From Humulus lupulus (taxonomy: Eukaryota; Streptophyta; Magnoliopsida; Rosales; Cannabaceae): a stretch of 64,000 nucleotides of DNA. The notes beneath the pieces were generated by a model. It searched no databases and was not told the DNA's origin. It saw nothing but the letters and a program-made list of their open reading frames with translations. The stretch lies in NCBI RefSeq assembly GCF_963169125.1, contig NC_084802.1:35920607-35984606 (forward strand), given 5' to 3'. Positions 11,606 to 23,640 of this stretch are shown one piece after another (the stretch's first letter is position 1; each line of letters opens with the position of its first letter). The translations under genes and the position numbers were made by a program.

Positions 11606-14600
11606 TCAAGCATCCTTCAGACTGATGGAGGTCTTTTCTCTGTCAACCTCCCCACCTAAATAACATTTCAGCCGCCGTCCGTTAACCGTGAATTCTCTTC
11701 CCGATTTTTCATCTTTCACCAGGACAGCTCCAAATGGATACACTTCCATCACAGTAAATGGTCCAGACCAACGGGACTTAAGCTTTCTAGGAAATAGCTT
11801 CAACCTGGAGTTAAACAGTAACACTTGCTGATTTTTCTCAAATACTCTTTCCTTGATCCTGCTGTCATGCCATTTCTTCGTCTTTTCTTTGTACAGCTTT
11901 GCATTTTCGTAAGCAAACAGCCGCATCTCGTCCAGTTCATTCAGCTGCAGCTTTCTTGCTTCTCCGGCAACTACAAGATCCAAATTTAACTTCTTCAACG
12001 CCCAAAATGCCTTATGTTCTAATTCTACAGGAAGATGACATGCCTTCCCATAAACTAGGCGATAAGGAGACATGCCTAAAGGAGTTTTAAAAGCTATACG
12101 GTAAGCCCAGAGTGCATCATCTAATCGTTGGGACCAATCCTTCCTGCTGGGATGCACCACTTTTTCAAGAATTCCCTTAATTTCTCTGTTCGAAATCTCT
12201 GCTTGCCCATTGGTCTGTGGATGATATGCAGTGGCTATTTTATGCTTTACACTATACTTAGCTAATAAGGCAGCCAAGACTTTGTTGACAAAGTGCGCCC
12301 CCTCATCACTAATTAGTGCTCTTGGCGTCCCAAATCGTGTAAAAACAATTTTATGCAGAAATTTCATTATTACTTTGGCATCATTCGTTGGACTAGCTAC
12401 TGCCTCCACCCATTTTGATACATAGTCCACAGCCACTAAAATGTAGAGGTTCCCAAAAGATTGAGGGAAAGACCCCATGAAGTCAATGCCCCATACGTCA
12501 AACAACTCCACCTCCAAAATGTAATTAAGTGGCATTTCATTCCTTGCTGAGATATTTCCCACTCGCTGGCAGCGATCACATCTTTGAACAAAATCGTGGG
12601 CGTCCTTAAAGATAGAAGGCCAATAGTACCCTGACTGAAATACTTTGGCAGCGGTGCGTTGCCCACCAAAATGACCGCCATAAGGAGTTGAATGGCAGTG
12701 TTCTAGGATGCTGGAAACTTCATTTGCTGAGACACATCTTCTCATTATATGGTCTGAGCATTGCTTATACAGGTACGGCTCATCCCAGAAATAAAATCTG
12801 GCATCATGTAAGAATCTTTTTAGCTGTTGTTTGTTGAAATCTGGTGGATGTACGCCCCCAACTAAAAAGTTTACAATGTCTGCATACCATGGTACCTGCT
12901 CTTGTTCCACAACTAGTAATTGTTCATCAGGAAAGGAGTCTTGAATCTGCAATTCTGCCTCTGATTTGCTGCTGTTATTATGAGTTTCCAGCCTTGATAA
13001 ATGGTCCGCTACTTGATTTTCAGTGCCTTTCCTATCTCGGATTTCTAAATCGAATTCTTGCAGCAATAGAACCTAACGTATAAGCCTCGGTTTAGAATCC
13101 TTTTTGGCTATCAAATACTTGATAGCAGAGTGGTCCGTGTACACAATAACCTTAGTCCCCACAAGATAGGATCGAAATTTTTCAAAGGCAAAAATCACGC
13201 CCAGCAGCTCTTTTTCAGTTGTAGTGTAATTAATCTGGGCGTCCACCAATGTTTTGCTTGCATAGTAAATAGAATGAAAAATTTTGTTCTTCCGCTGCCC
13301 AAGAACAGCTCCAATCGCGAAGTCACTGGCGTCGCACATAAGTTCAAAAGGTAACGACCAGTCGGATGCTGTGATCACTGGTGCTGTAACAAGGGCTGAC
13401 TTCAATCTCAAAAATGCCTCTTTACAGTCAGCAGTAAACTCAAAAGGCTTATTTTGCTCCAGCAAGATGCATAAGGGTTTGGACACCTTTGAAAAATCCT
13501 TTATAAAACGCCTGTAAAAGCCAGCATGGCCGAGGAAACTTCTAATGCCTTTTACCGTGGTAGGGGCTGGTAGTTTCTCAATAACTTCCAGTTTAGCCTT
13601 GTCAACCTCTATCCCCTTGCTAGACACTTTATGCCCCAATACAATGCCCTCTTGCACCATGAAATGGCATTTTTCCCAGTTCAACACTAGATGAGTTTCT
13701 TCACACCTCTTTAAGACTTTTTCTAAATTCTCCAAGCAAACTTCAAAAGAATCCCCATAGACAGAGAAATCGTCCATGAATATCTCCAAGATACTCTCAG
13801 CCATATCCGAGAAAATAGCCATCATGCACTGCTGAAATGTGGCTGGTGCATTACATAACCCAAAGGGCATCCTCCTAAAAGCGAATGCGCCGTATGGGCA
13901 GGTGAAAGTAGTCTTCTCTTGGTCTTCAGGCGCGATAGATATCTGATTATACCCAGAATACCCGTCAAGAAAACAATAGAACTCCTTACCCGCCAAGCGA
14001 TCCAACATTTGGTCGATGAAGGGCAAAGGGAAATGGTCCTTTCTAATGGCTTTGTTCAGTTTTCTATAATCCATACAAACCCGCCACCCAGTAACTGTGC
14101 GAGTAGGAATAAGTTTGTTGCTGTCATTTGTAACTACTGTAACACCCCCCTTCTTCGGAACACATTGGACAGGACTAACCCAAGTGCTATCGGAAATCGG
14201 ATAGATTATCCCATAATCAAGCCACTTAATGACTTCTTTTCTAACCATGTCCTTCATTACTGGATTCAACCTCCTTTGCTGCTCCACAGAGTGAGTACAA
14301 TCAGATTCCAGCAAGATCTTGTGCATACATAGCGCTGGACTAATCCCTTGAATATCAGCCATTGTCCATCCAATCGCCCTTTTATGCTGCTTCAGCAATT
14401 TCAGCAATGCCTCTTCAGCAACAGACTCCAGACAGCTAGATATTATCACAGGTAAAGTATCATTGTCGCCCAAGTACACATACTTTAAATGACTTGGCAG
14501 TGGCTTTAACTCCAGCTGGGGTGGTTCTTCAACAGATGGTTTAGGTGGCTGGAAGTGCTTTTCTGGCAGATTTAGAGCTTCAAAGACTTTATTGAATTTC

Positions 14601-17056
14601 TTTACTGGTTGATAAGAATCCACCCATGTAATAATCTGCTCTTCCTCACTACTATAATCCTCCTCATCTACAAAAATCTGGGTACCCATAGCAGCTTTTT
14701 CCACACTTTTACTGATTCTTTCAGCCACTAAAGTGTCAATAACATCAACTCTAGAGCATTCTTCAACTTCATCCAGAAACTTCATGGCTTTGAATACACT
14801 AAAAGTGACTTGTTGGTCATTCACCCGCATAGTAAGTTCTCCGTTCTGTACATCAATGAGAGTACGCCCTGTAGCAAGAAAGGGCCGACCCAATATTATA
14901 GGCACTTCTCTATCCGCTTCATAGTCTAGAATGATGAAGTCGGCCGGAAAGATAAACTTATCAACTTGGACTAGAACATCCTCGATTTTGCCCTCGGGAT
15001 GAGCCATGGATCTGTCGGCAAGCTGTAATGTAACAGTCGTGGGTCGTGCTTCACCAATACCCAACTTTTTAAAGATTGACATAGGCATAAGGTTAATGCT
15101 AGCGCCCAAATCGCATAATGCTCTTCCAACATCTCTACCTCCAATAGAACACGGAATCGTGAAACTGCCAGGATCTTTTAACTTAGGAGGGATCTTGCTT
15201 TTCAACATCGCGCTACATCCTTCTATGAGAGCTACAGTCTCAAATTCCCCCAATCGCCTTTTCTTTGTCAAAATATCCTTTAAGAACTTGACATAATTCG
15301 GCATTTGCTCCAATGCTTCGACCAAGGGGATATTAATATGCAGTTGCTTCAGTACATCCAAAAACTTTCTGAACTGACCATCCTGTTGTTGTTTGCGAAA
15401 TCGCCGCGAAAATGGAAGAGGCGGTTTAGGACCAGAATTTACTGGAGCAGTTTGCTGACCCTTTGCTGTAGCAACTGGGCCAGTTTCAGCAATTTCCTGG
15501 GCAGTTTTGTTACTTGTCTCTCCTTCGCTTTGGATTGAAGTGGGCTCTCCACTACCCTGTATTTCCTCAGAATTTCCCAGATTTTTACCATTCCTCAGCT
15601 GAATAGCTTTACAGTGTTCTTTCCCATCTCTCCTTGGGTTTTCTGTATCACTAGGCAAAGATCCTTGCGGCCTAGTTTTCATTTCATTGACTAGCTGGCC
15701 GAGCTGCATCTCAAGATTACGAAGAGAAGCTGCTTGGCTCTGTATTACTGCATCGTTCTTAGCCATATACTCCTTCATTAGATTCTCCAAAGAATTCGGC
15801 TGGGTGTTTTGAACATGTTGTGAAGGTCTCGGCTGCTGTGAAAAACCTGGTGGATATGCTTGTCTTCCTTGTGCTGGTGCTGTGCTTGAACTTGCTCCTT
15901 GACCCCCCCATGACAGATTAGGATGATTCTTCCACGCTGGATTGTAAGTGCTAGAATATGGGTTGTTGTTGCGGTTGAAATTCTGATTACCCACATAGCA
16001 AACCGAGGCTGGATTTGAAGGGCAATTCTCAAAAGTATGCCCGTCCCCACAATACACACACGATACTTCTGCACTTTGAATGGCAGCAGCTGGCTGAATA
16101 TTTCCTCCCAAACTCATATTCTTCAAGATGTTAGTCATTGAGGCCATTTGAGCTGTTAGAGCCGTTAATGCATCTACTTCAAGAACTCCCGCCACCTTTT
16201 TACTTGTAGGAGCTCTAGTGTTTAACCATTGATAGTTATTACTTGCAATCCTTTCCAAAATCTCAAATGCTTCGTTGTAAGACTTGGAAAGAATGGCTCC
16301 ATTGGCTGAAGCGTCCAAGACCATTCGAGAGGTTGCATTGAGACCATTGCAGAATGTCTCCATTTGTATACAATGTGGGATACCGTGGTGTGGACATTTT
16401 CTTAAAAGCTCTTTGAATCTTTCCCATGCGTCACTAGTGGACTCATCTTCTAGCTGCTGAAACAACATAATCTCACTTCTAAACTTTGCATTTCTGGTGG
16501 GAGGGAAGTATTTTCTTAGAAATTTCTCAGCCAAGTCATTCCAATTTGTAACGGAATCGGGAGGAAGGGTGTTGAGCCATGATCTAGCTCGGTCCCTCAA
16601 AGAGAATGGAAATAGCTTCAGCCTCAATGCCTCTTCACTCACTCCTTGTAGCTTGAAAGAATCGCTCACCTCCAAAAATGAATGAAGATGGAGATGAGGA
16701 TCTTCCGTTGGCATCCCACTAAACTGCCCCATGGTTTGGAGCATTTGAAACATCACTGGCTTGAGCTCGAATTGAGCTGCTTGTATTTCTGGCCTCACAA
16801 TGCCTGGATTTAGCTCATTAAACATGGGGGCAGCGTATTCCTGTATTGCTCTGGCTCTGTCATCCGCCAAAACAATGGGATTAGTAACTTGCTGGCCATC
16901 CCCCTCATCATCAACACGTTCAGCCATAGTGCCTCGGCTTTTAGCCTTTTGATCCTTTCTCCTTTTTCTGAAAGTTTGTTCGATCTCGGGGTCAATAGGA
17001 GCAAGTTCACTGTCCTCTTGCTGGTTCATACACTGTAGGTACCTGAGTTTGCACAA
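11606..17056 (-). pseudogene. Athila gag-pol polyprotein, single in-frame TAG
   Basis: One frame of about 1816 codons runs 17056 to 11606, broken only by TAG at 13073-13075 where the RNase H-integrase linker would have TGG. The more likely start is MNQQEDSEL at codon 10. Order: gag core (EDPHLHLHSFLEV ... RSWLNTLPPDS, about residues 115-260); zinc knuckle CVYCGDGHTFENC (about 350-365); protease with DLGAS and IILGRPFLAT (about 645-750); RT with FMDDFSVYG; RNase H with MCDASD, TEKELL and YTDHSAI; then, after the stop, an integrase with HHCC finger and an intact D-D-E set ([19 protein letters not shown]). All catalytic motifs survive, so the stop is probably the only lesion. Function: encapsidation, maturation, reverse transcription and integration of the element's RNA. 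Confidence 0.95.
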
Positions 17057-17129
17057 CCCGAACCAACAAGGTTAAAAACAATGAAAATAAACTGTAAAAT
17101 AGTTGATAAAACAGAATTTAATTTTGAAG

Positions 17130-17147
17130 TCCCCGGCAACGGCGCCA
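17130..17147 (-). other. Athila primer-binding site, tRNA-Asp type
   Basis: On the minus strand TGGCGCCGTTGCCGGGGA lies six bases inside the 5' LTR. It is complementary to the 3' end of plant tRNA-Asp, the primer used by Athila and related elements. This fixes the element's orientation. Confidence 0.9.
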
Positions 17148-17153
17148 AAAACT

Positions 17154-18613
17154 TGTTGTGAATTTTCTAACGATTAAAATATGCGCAAGTATACACAGTC
17201 GACAACAAGTAATACAGTGATACAGTATCAAAGTTCGTCTCCACAGGGACTTTTAAACTAAATAAGTGCAATATCAACTAATAACAATTTACAATTCAGT
17301 AACCAAATCAAGAGAAAATTTGAGTGATTAATTATGAAAATAAATGTAAATGAGCAATTTAATTAAACTAAAAATCAGAGACCAAGTGAAGTAATTCTGT
17401 GTAAATTTCAGATGTGAGAAAATAGATCTGGGTGGTTAATTCCCCTCTGTTTTGTTCCAGTTGTTACAGCAATGGCTCAGCAATTATATCACAGTTAACA
17501 GATTTCATAAATGCCCAGCAAGTTTTTCCCAAAACTTACACTCTATTATCTATAACCCCCTCAACACATTCCTGCATTAAATCAGGCTATAAACAATCCA
17601 TCAAGCACCAAATCTTCAGTTATACAAGGCAGCAAAATATTCCTATTCCACTACTCAACATTACCTAAAACTAGGTAGTTCTTGCATCAATTGAATGGGT
17701 TCAGCTGGATATCCCTTTTCCAAGTTATATCCAGCTCAATAAATGCTAAATATGGCCAGTAATTAACATTCCAGCACATTCAATTGAACAGTGATATCAA
17801 AGCCTTAACCATGCATTCAAAATATTAATTCATACAAAGGGTTCATAACCACCCAAATCCTCAAAAGCTTAGTTCATAACTGAAATTATAAAAACATAAC
17901 TAGAACTTAGAAGTTCCATAGAGTATGAGCAGAAAAACTAGATAAGAATTTAATACAAAATGAGAGGTGAAGATTAGAGAGAAAGATGAGTGATGAGCTC
18001 AAGTCCCCCTTTAGAGCGTCTGCCTTCTTCTCCTCTGTTTGGTACTTTTTCTTCTATTTTTTTTCTCTCTTCTCTCTGTACTTCTCTCTAGAAAAATATC
18101 TAGAATTCTCAAAAATGATGGGTGTCCCTCTATTTCGGCTGGTACCTCTTTAGGGTACTTGGTTTACCCTAATTAGTAAGTCAAAGTCAATTGTGCCCTC
18201 TTGTCCTTTGCCACACCATCCAGCTGACTCATTGTACAACATTCTCGCCACCTAGGCGTCACTTATTCTTCATTAAGTCCAGCTGGAATTTGTCACGTTT
18301 CTTCACTGGTCCTTGCCAATTGTTACGATAGGTTTGCTACAGCATTAAGAATACAGCAACATGCTCTTTCCAGAATTGTTCCTCTTCATGGTCCAAAGTT
18401 CCCAATCACCTGCTTTAGCCTCCTTTCCTGATTAACATAAACACGAAACTACATAAATCACTAAGAAAAATATGATAATACAGATACACAGTCCCTTGAT
18501 ACAAATATACACTAATGGACACAATTACACTACTTACAACTCATTACTCTTTTGTTTTGGTTTGAAAATTAAGTTTAAAGATGTGAAAATAACTCTAAAT
18601 CCTAGAGTTATCA
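17154..18613 (-). repeat. Athila 5' LTR
   Basis: This 1460-bp LTR starts TGATAACTC on the minus strand at 18613 and ends TTCACAACA at 17154. About seven single-base differences from the other copy are visible, most of them C/T or A/G. Confidence 0.95.
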
Positions 18614-20040
18614 GACAACAACACTAGCACCAACCAATGTGTAAGAATAGTGGTGGGCGCCTACATCATAGGGTGGAGCCCATTGGATTTAATTTTGGAT
18701 TATTATTTTAATTCAAAAATTAAATATTTATTTAAATTTAAATTTAAAAGTTAGTTATAGATATTTTAATGTGGTTGAGATATTCTTTCAAAGGTAGTTG
18801 AGAGATTCTCTCCTAGCGGTTGAGATTTCCCTCAAGTGGTTGAGAGATTCTCTCATTCGGTTATTAAATCTTTAATTATTTAAATATTTAAATTTGAAAT
18901 AGTATCTATAATAGAATTGGTTAAAGATATTTATTTAAATATTTATAATATGATTATTTAATGTTTAAATAAATAAATATTATTATCTTAACCTAAATAA
19001 TATTTTATAGGGTTAATTTAATTATACTGGTATAATCCTAAATCTATATATCGATACATTTAGGAAACCTAAAAAGGTTAATCGAATTTTTACTCTCCTC
19101 TCCCATTACTGTTCTTGCTCATGAGTTGAGACAAAAACAAGAACACATAATTTTGTGAATCCTATTAGCCCACACTAACCCTTGAGTGTTTAGGTAGGCT
19201 TGGAAGACTATGATGTGAGTTTTTCATCATCATCATTTTCTACCAACTTGGATAGGAAGATCGTTTTTAATACGAAAAGAAATCAAAGACACTTGATAGG
19301 CATCAAGAGGTATTTTTCAGGTACAATTATTGCTTTATGTTTTAATATATGTCACATATGGGGGATCCTTGGGGTCGGTACAATGATAATCAACTTAAAT
19401 GCTTCTGTTGCATACCTGATTTAGTACCGTAAAACCAACAGTCTATAATGTTAAGCATCGGACTTGCTTACCCAACTCTAAGGCTGGTTATATGAAAGAT
19501 GGGCACTAAGCCCTAGTGTGACTCTATAGTCACTTATTTGAGTTAATTGCATGCATGAGTAGGGTTATTACTACTAGCATGCTAGTTATGAATCTGTGAT
19601 CTAATAATGTACTGCTTATAAACATGTTTATGTTTTCTTGTTGAGCCTTGGCTCACAGGTGCTAAATGGTGCATATAAAGGAAAGGAAAAGTTGGACCAG
19701 CCATGAGTTGGAGATCTTTAGGGGCAGAGTGTACATATGCGGCTGCTCGTTCGCCACGACCGAGGTTATTAGTTAGAACTAGGGTTGGACCCTGATTTTG
19801 CCACCTAGGTTGGCTTTTGTATTCACTTTTGAGTTTGTAACCATTTTAAACTATGATGGGATCCCATGTATGGAAGTTAAAATCTTTTAATGAAATAGTT
19901 GACTTTTGACCGAAATTTTTAGAACCTAAACCTGTGGTGTTTTAATTACATGATTTAAACTCAAATGACTCGTTTAGCGACTATTTAAATTACACGATGT
20001 AACGGTCCTGGATTAGGAGGACGTTACAACCTTGATCCAT

Positions 20041-20530
20041 TTTTCTTGCAATAGCAAGATACTTCCACCAAAAGATGTAACCCCCTTAGGTTCATCTTTT
20101 CTTATCTTATAAAATGAGATGATCATCTCTTCAAATGGAACAAAATTAAAATTCCCAAATAATTTTTAATTACTTACCAAATAAATGGCAACTCATCACA
20201 ACATAATAGGATAAAAACATTCCTATTAGCACTACTTTATTTATCATATAACACACCACATTAATATGATAACTCACACATATATATGGTTAAAATCCAA
20301 GATGTTGAAATATCTTCTAATCTAACCACTATATTTGCAAAATGAAAAAGAGATTAGAAAAATCAATAAACTTGTATGAACCTCATTCATGAAATTTTAT
20401 TCTTCTCATTTCTATCACCACATGAGAGTCATTAGATCTTCTAAGAAAAAATAAATAAAGAAGAACATTACCTTATCTTTCCACCTTTTAAAGTTGGATC
20501 CTCACAATATCTCTATGGTTTCTTCTTCCA
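20041..20530 (-). pseudogene. Copia gag remnant, minus strand
   Basis: On the minus strand an ATG near 20524 opens MEEETIEIL, a stop, then GSNFKRWKDKVMFF and LEDLMTLMW. This is the characteristic beginning of plant copia gag proteins. After that the frame decays into stops. It lies just inside the LTR at 20559-21562, the right place for a 5' gag start. No intact primer-binding site is visible between them. The stretch down to the Tekay LTR at 20028 looks like more of the same decayed element, but I cannot show it. Confidence 0.6.
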
Positions 20531-20558
20531 TTGAATATGAAAAAAATAAGCTTTTGAT

Positions 20559-21562
20559 TGTTAGAGAATATATATTATTCAGTGAAAATGGAGAAAACCA
20601 AAATACAACTCTATGCAAAAATACAATAGACAAGGTGTTTGATGAAGATAAATGTTACAACTCAATTACTAAAAATACAAATAAATAGAAATATGTAGAA
20701 GAAGAAGATTACAAACTCAAAGCAATAAGAACAAGAAGAACAAAAGAATGAAATAAGAACAATAGAAAGAGCACAAACTCTCACACAACCAAAGTGCAAA
20801 GTAGTGGGGATCACAAACTTGAACAAGGTTCAAGACCTTTGTCCAAAAGCTTATTTCTCTCTATTCTCTAAGCACTAAGGGATCTCACAAGGAAATAACT
20901 ATCTGGAATTATCAAGCCTCTTTGGTGTATTTTCCAGCTAAGTGCTTTGTGGATAGAAAATAGTGTGTCTTACAAGTGAGCATTAGAGTTTTGAGACACT
21001 CTTTGAATTTCAAATTCTGCCAACCCCCATGACTGTTACCAATGTTTAGTTGGATATTTATGAAATTAAAATGAAGATTTGAGAGTTACTTGAGATGTTA
21101 AAACCATCCAATTTGGAGAAAAGACAAAATTGGATTTGGTTGCCAAAACCCCAGGCCGCGCCCAGGGACATTAGTGGTCGCAACCGCTGGTCCCTGCCCC
21201 CCAGGCCGCGACCTGGGATGTCAGTGGCCTTGGCCGCTGGCCTTTTCAGCCTCCCAATTATTCAGTTTTTCCAAAAACATCTCAATTCATTCCCACATGA
21301 TTTTGTAACCCCCATACACCTAATGAGAGTTAAAAACATGTATTCAACAACTATATCACATAATGACTTTGTGAAATTCTCAAATGTGTAACTCTTAATT
21401 TACACATTGTTGGGTAATATTTGGGAGTTACAAATTTGTAACTTATTTTGTAACTCCAAAATATGTTACACTTTGGCACACACATATGTCCAATTTTGTA
21501 ACTCTCAATATTATATTACAAGGTGTGACAAATCACATTTTGTCACATTATTTAATCTAACA
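20559..21562 (-). repeat. Probable copia 5' LTR, minus strand
   Basis: On the minus strand the sequence starts TGTTAGATTAAATAATG at 21562 and ends TTCTCTAACA at 20559, giving matching TGTTAGA/TCTAACA ends about 1 kb apart. A gag start follows. The flanks (TTGAT, TTATA) do not match, as expected if the internal region continues on one side. It contains a GC-rich stretch at 21150-21245 with GCCGCG repeats. Confidence 0.55.
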
Positions 21563-21642
21563 TTATATTATATAAAATAATATAACAACAACCAATCCAG
21601 ATATTCCTTATTTTCTTCTAAGCCTATATAATAAACTTCCAA

Positions 21643-22330
21643 CGACTGAGTTTGAACTTTTTGTGATGATTTCTTGGCAAATATGATACTGCAGAAACTG
21701 TTTACTACACAATAGGTTCACTCCTAGAAGCTATGAAGTGGTCCTTTGGCTCAAAGGATGCTGAAGGAATACAAGTAACAAGCGGGTAGTGGTAATGCAT
21801 GAAAAAGAAAGGAAAAGAAGAACTCTAATGTTAAATGGTCTCCACCAACCGAAGGGAAGGTGATCATTAATGTTGATGCTGCTATTAACAATCAGAATAA
21901 GAGTTGTAGTACAGGTGGAGTGGTCCGAAATTGGAAAGGATAGGTTATTTGCTCCTATGATTCTTTTTATCATCGTCATCTATCTCCTATTGCTGCCGAG
22001 TTTCAAGTGATTCTGGATGGGGTATATGGTGCTATAAAGGATAAGATAAGTATTTTTTCTATTCATTCTCATTGCCTGTCTGCTGTGAAGACGCTGAATG
22101 GAGTTGAAGGTATTAGTGCTGATCTTGAGTAGGTGTTGAAAGAGATCAAATGGGCTATGGATAAAGATGGAGGAATTGATTTATGTTTTTTCTCCTCGTC
22201 AGACCAATATGGTGGCTCATTGTATTGCTAAGAATGCTTTAGTTGTTAAAGCTTATAATATTTTGGGATGGAGGATTTCCTCTAGTTGCCTTTGCTGCCA
22301 TTAATGCAGAGTTGGCTTTCCTTTAGTTTT
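21643..22330 (+). pseudogene. LINE-type RNase H (RVT_3) remnant
   Basis: A degraded reading frame contains FVMISWQI.YCRN, then WSPPTEGKVIINVDAAI, GGVVRNWKG, SPIAAEFQVILDG and, after a frameshift, TNMVAHCIAKNAL. This is the linker and RNase H-like domain at the C-terminus of plant LINE polyproteins and related orphan proteins. Three or more stops and at least one frameshift interrupt it. The catalytic Asp usually found before CLSAV is His here. It is non-coding today. A 249-bp open frame on the opposite strand is only its shadow. Confidence 0.8.
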
Positions 22331-22484
22331 CGATTATGTCTTTCCCCTAAAAGAAAAAAATGAAAAAAAAATTGATGAACATGAAGACTCTAGATCTAGA
22401 GGGTGTGTGTTGCTAAAATTAAATTTCACCACGAAACTACACACCACTTCTTTAATAACTTTCGGTGGAGAAAACACTTGAAAA

Positions 22485-22892
22485 AAGGGATATTTGCAAC
22501 AAAAGTACTCAAATTATTATGTTTGTAAGTACCAAAGTCATTTTTTTTGCCAACGAAAGTACCTTTCGTCCCTGTTTTGTTGTAGTTGTCAGTTCCAACT
22601 GTTAAGTGTGTTTGTGATATATTGGTGAAAATACCAAATTAAATAAATATATATGGTGAAAGTACCTAATTTAATAGATTTGTGCGGCAAAAGTACCCGA
22701 GTTATAAGATATTTGTGGAAAAAGTACTGAAGTTATAAGCAAATTTGACATCACGTGATGGATTTAACAGCAAAAGAAACAACTGCAACAAAATATGGAC
22801 AGAAGATACTTTCGCCAGCAAAAAAATAACTTGGGTACTTAAGTGCTACAAACGTAATAATTTAGGTACTTTCGCCACAAATATTCCCTTTA
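22485..22892. mobile_element. Foldback MITE with terminal inverted repeats of about 90 bp
   Basis: The left end (AAAGGGATATTTGCAACAAAAG, about 22485-22580) and the reverse complement of the right end (AAAGGGAATATTTGTGGCGAAAG, about 22798-22892) match over about 90 bp with scattered differences. The middle has two or three shorter copies of the phrase gaaagtacc...ttataag. There is no coding capacity. Flanks are A-rich, so I cannot fix the target duplication. Superfamily not assigned; Mutator-like is possible from the long inverted repeats. Confidence 0.75.
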
Positions 22893-23640
22893 AAAAATAA
22901 GAATATACTTTAAATTAATAGTTATTTTAAAAAAATTAATTTTGCAAAAATAATATTACAAAAAATGAAGTTGTAATGAATTAAGTTGCTAATAATGGAG
23001 GGAGCCACAACCAAACTATAGGGGGACTATTTTTTTTTTTTTAGAAAATTTAATATATATTTATTTATTTTCAAATTCCTTATACTAATTTTTGTTGTTT
23101 TGTTTTTAAATGTTGGGGGCTATGGCCACCCCTAATCCTTTATCTCCATCATTAAATAAAGATATGTAATATCAAAGAAGGTAAACCTATAAAAGAAAAA
23201 GAAAAATAAGTTAAAAAAAATTAGAAAAATCGAAATTTCCCAATAATGACAAAATATTAGATAAAGAGAAGAATTAAAAAATATATTTTTTCAATATATT
23301 ACAAAAATGAAGTAATGTTTCATGCCACATGAATGAGATAACCAAAAAAAAAACGACACATAGACACAGTTCGTTTTGCAGTTAACAGCGTGGCAATGGT
23401 AGACAACCCTATACCACGCCATCTACTGAGAAAAAACGCACACCAAGTAAATAAACACACAAACGACTAGTACTACTACTACTGGTAGGTTATTGACTTT
23501 TTTTTTTTTTCTGAAAATAAAATGATTTATTTCATAATTATTTAAATATTATTCAACGATAGAGTCCAATTTCTTTGGTGCAAATAGGGTTAATTTAGGG
23601 AAGTCAAGGAATTAATTACCTAAATAAAATAAAATAAATG
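22893..23640. other. AT-rich intergenic DNA upstream of the vasculin-like gene
   Basis: A/T runs and no reading frame or repeat that I can name. The 22331-22484 stretch before the MITE is likewise empty. The gene's distal promoter may lie here, but no convincing TATA box stands out. Confidence 0.5.

Larger units (their letters stand above)
6243..18613 (-). mobile_element. Complete Athila-type Ty3/gypsy retrotransposon, minus strand
   Basis: The element is 12,371 bp, bounded by two 1460-bp LTRs and by the 5-bp duplication GACAA (6238-6242 and 18614-18618). In transcription order it has: 5' LTR (18613-17154), primer-binding site (17147-17130), gag-pol (17056-11606), a spacer, an extra ORF (10368-9253), a long 3' spacer, polypurine tract (7717-7704) and 3' LTR (7702-6243). 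The tRNA-Asp-type primer site, the DLGAS protease motif, the large size and the post-integrase ORF all fit the Athila lineage. I could see about seven LTR differences (roughly 0.5%), so the insertion is recent. Its coding regions carry only two in-frame stops. Confidence 0.95.
5037..19440 (+). repeat. Copia solo LTR, about 2 kb, split by the Athila element
   Basis: It starts TGTTAGGGGTTATGCCC at 5037 and ends AAAACCAACA at 19440. Flanking 5-bp copies of GTCTA (5032-5036, 19441-19445) show a clean insertion into the left Tekay LTR. Its own sequence is 5037-6242 plus 18619-19440, about 2028 bp. No copia coding region lies within it, so it is a solo LTR. A block with AGGTCCATGGTCCCC near 5999 is shared with the copia LTRs at 54324 and 61384. 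A truncated relative starts at 34012. Confidence 0.87.
956..20028 (+). repeat. 3' LTR of the left Tekay element, split by two later insertions
   Basis: The LTR starts TGTAACGTCCC at 956 and ends GGACGTTACA at 20028. Its own sequence is in three pieces: 956-2390, 4645-5036 and 19441-20028, about 2.4 kb in total, which matches the other Tekay-type LTRs here. The joints are proved by 5-bp target duplications on each side of the inserts (TGTTG and GTCTA). It contains a GC-rich stretch (about 1880-2060), a splice-donor-like AGGTAAGAAAACT (2320-2332), a hairpin repeat array (4779-4950) and a conserved block containing GAGCCTTGGCTCAC (about 19638-19660). The 5' partner LTR lies outside the window. 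Confidence 0.87.

Noticed and set aside
13919..14332. Plus-strand frame of 137 codons
   Set aside because: Antisense shadow of the intact Athila RT region on the minus strand.
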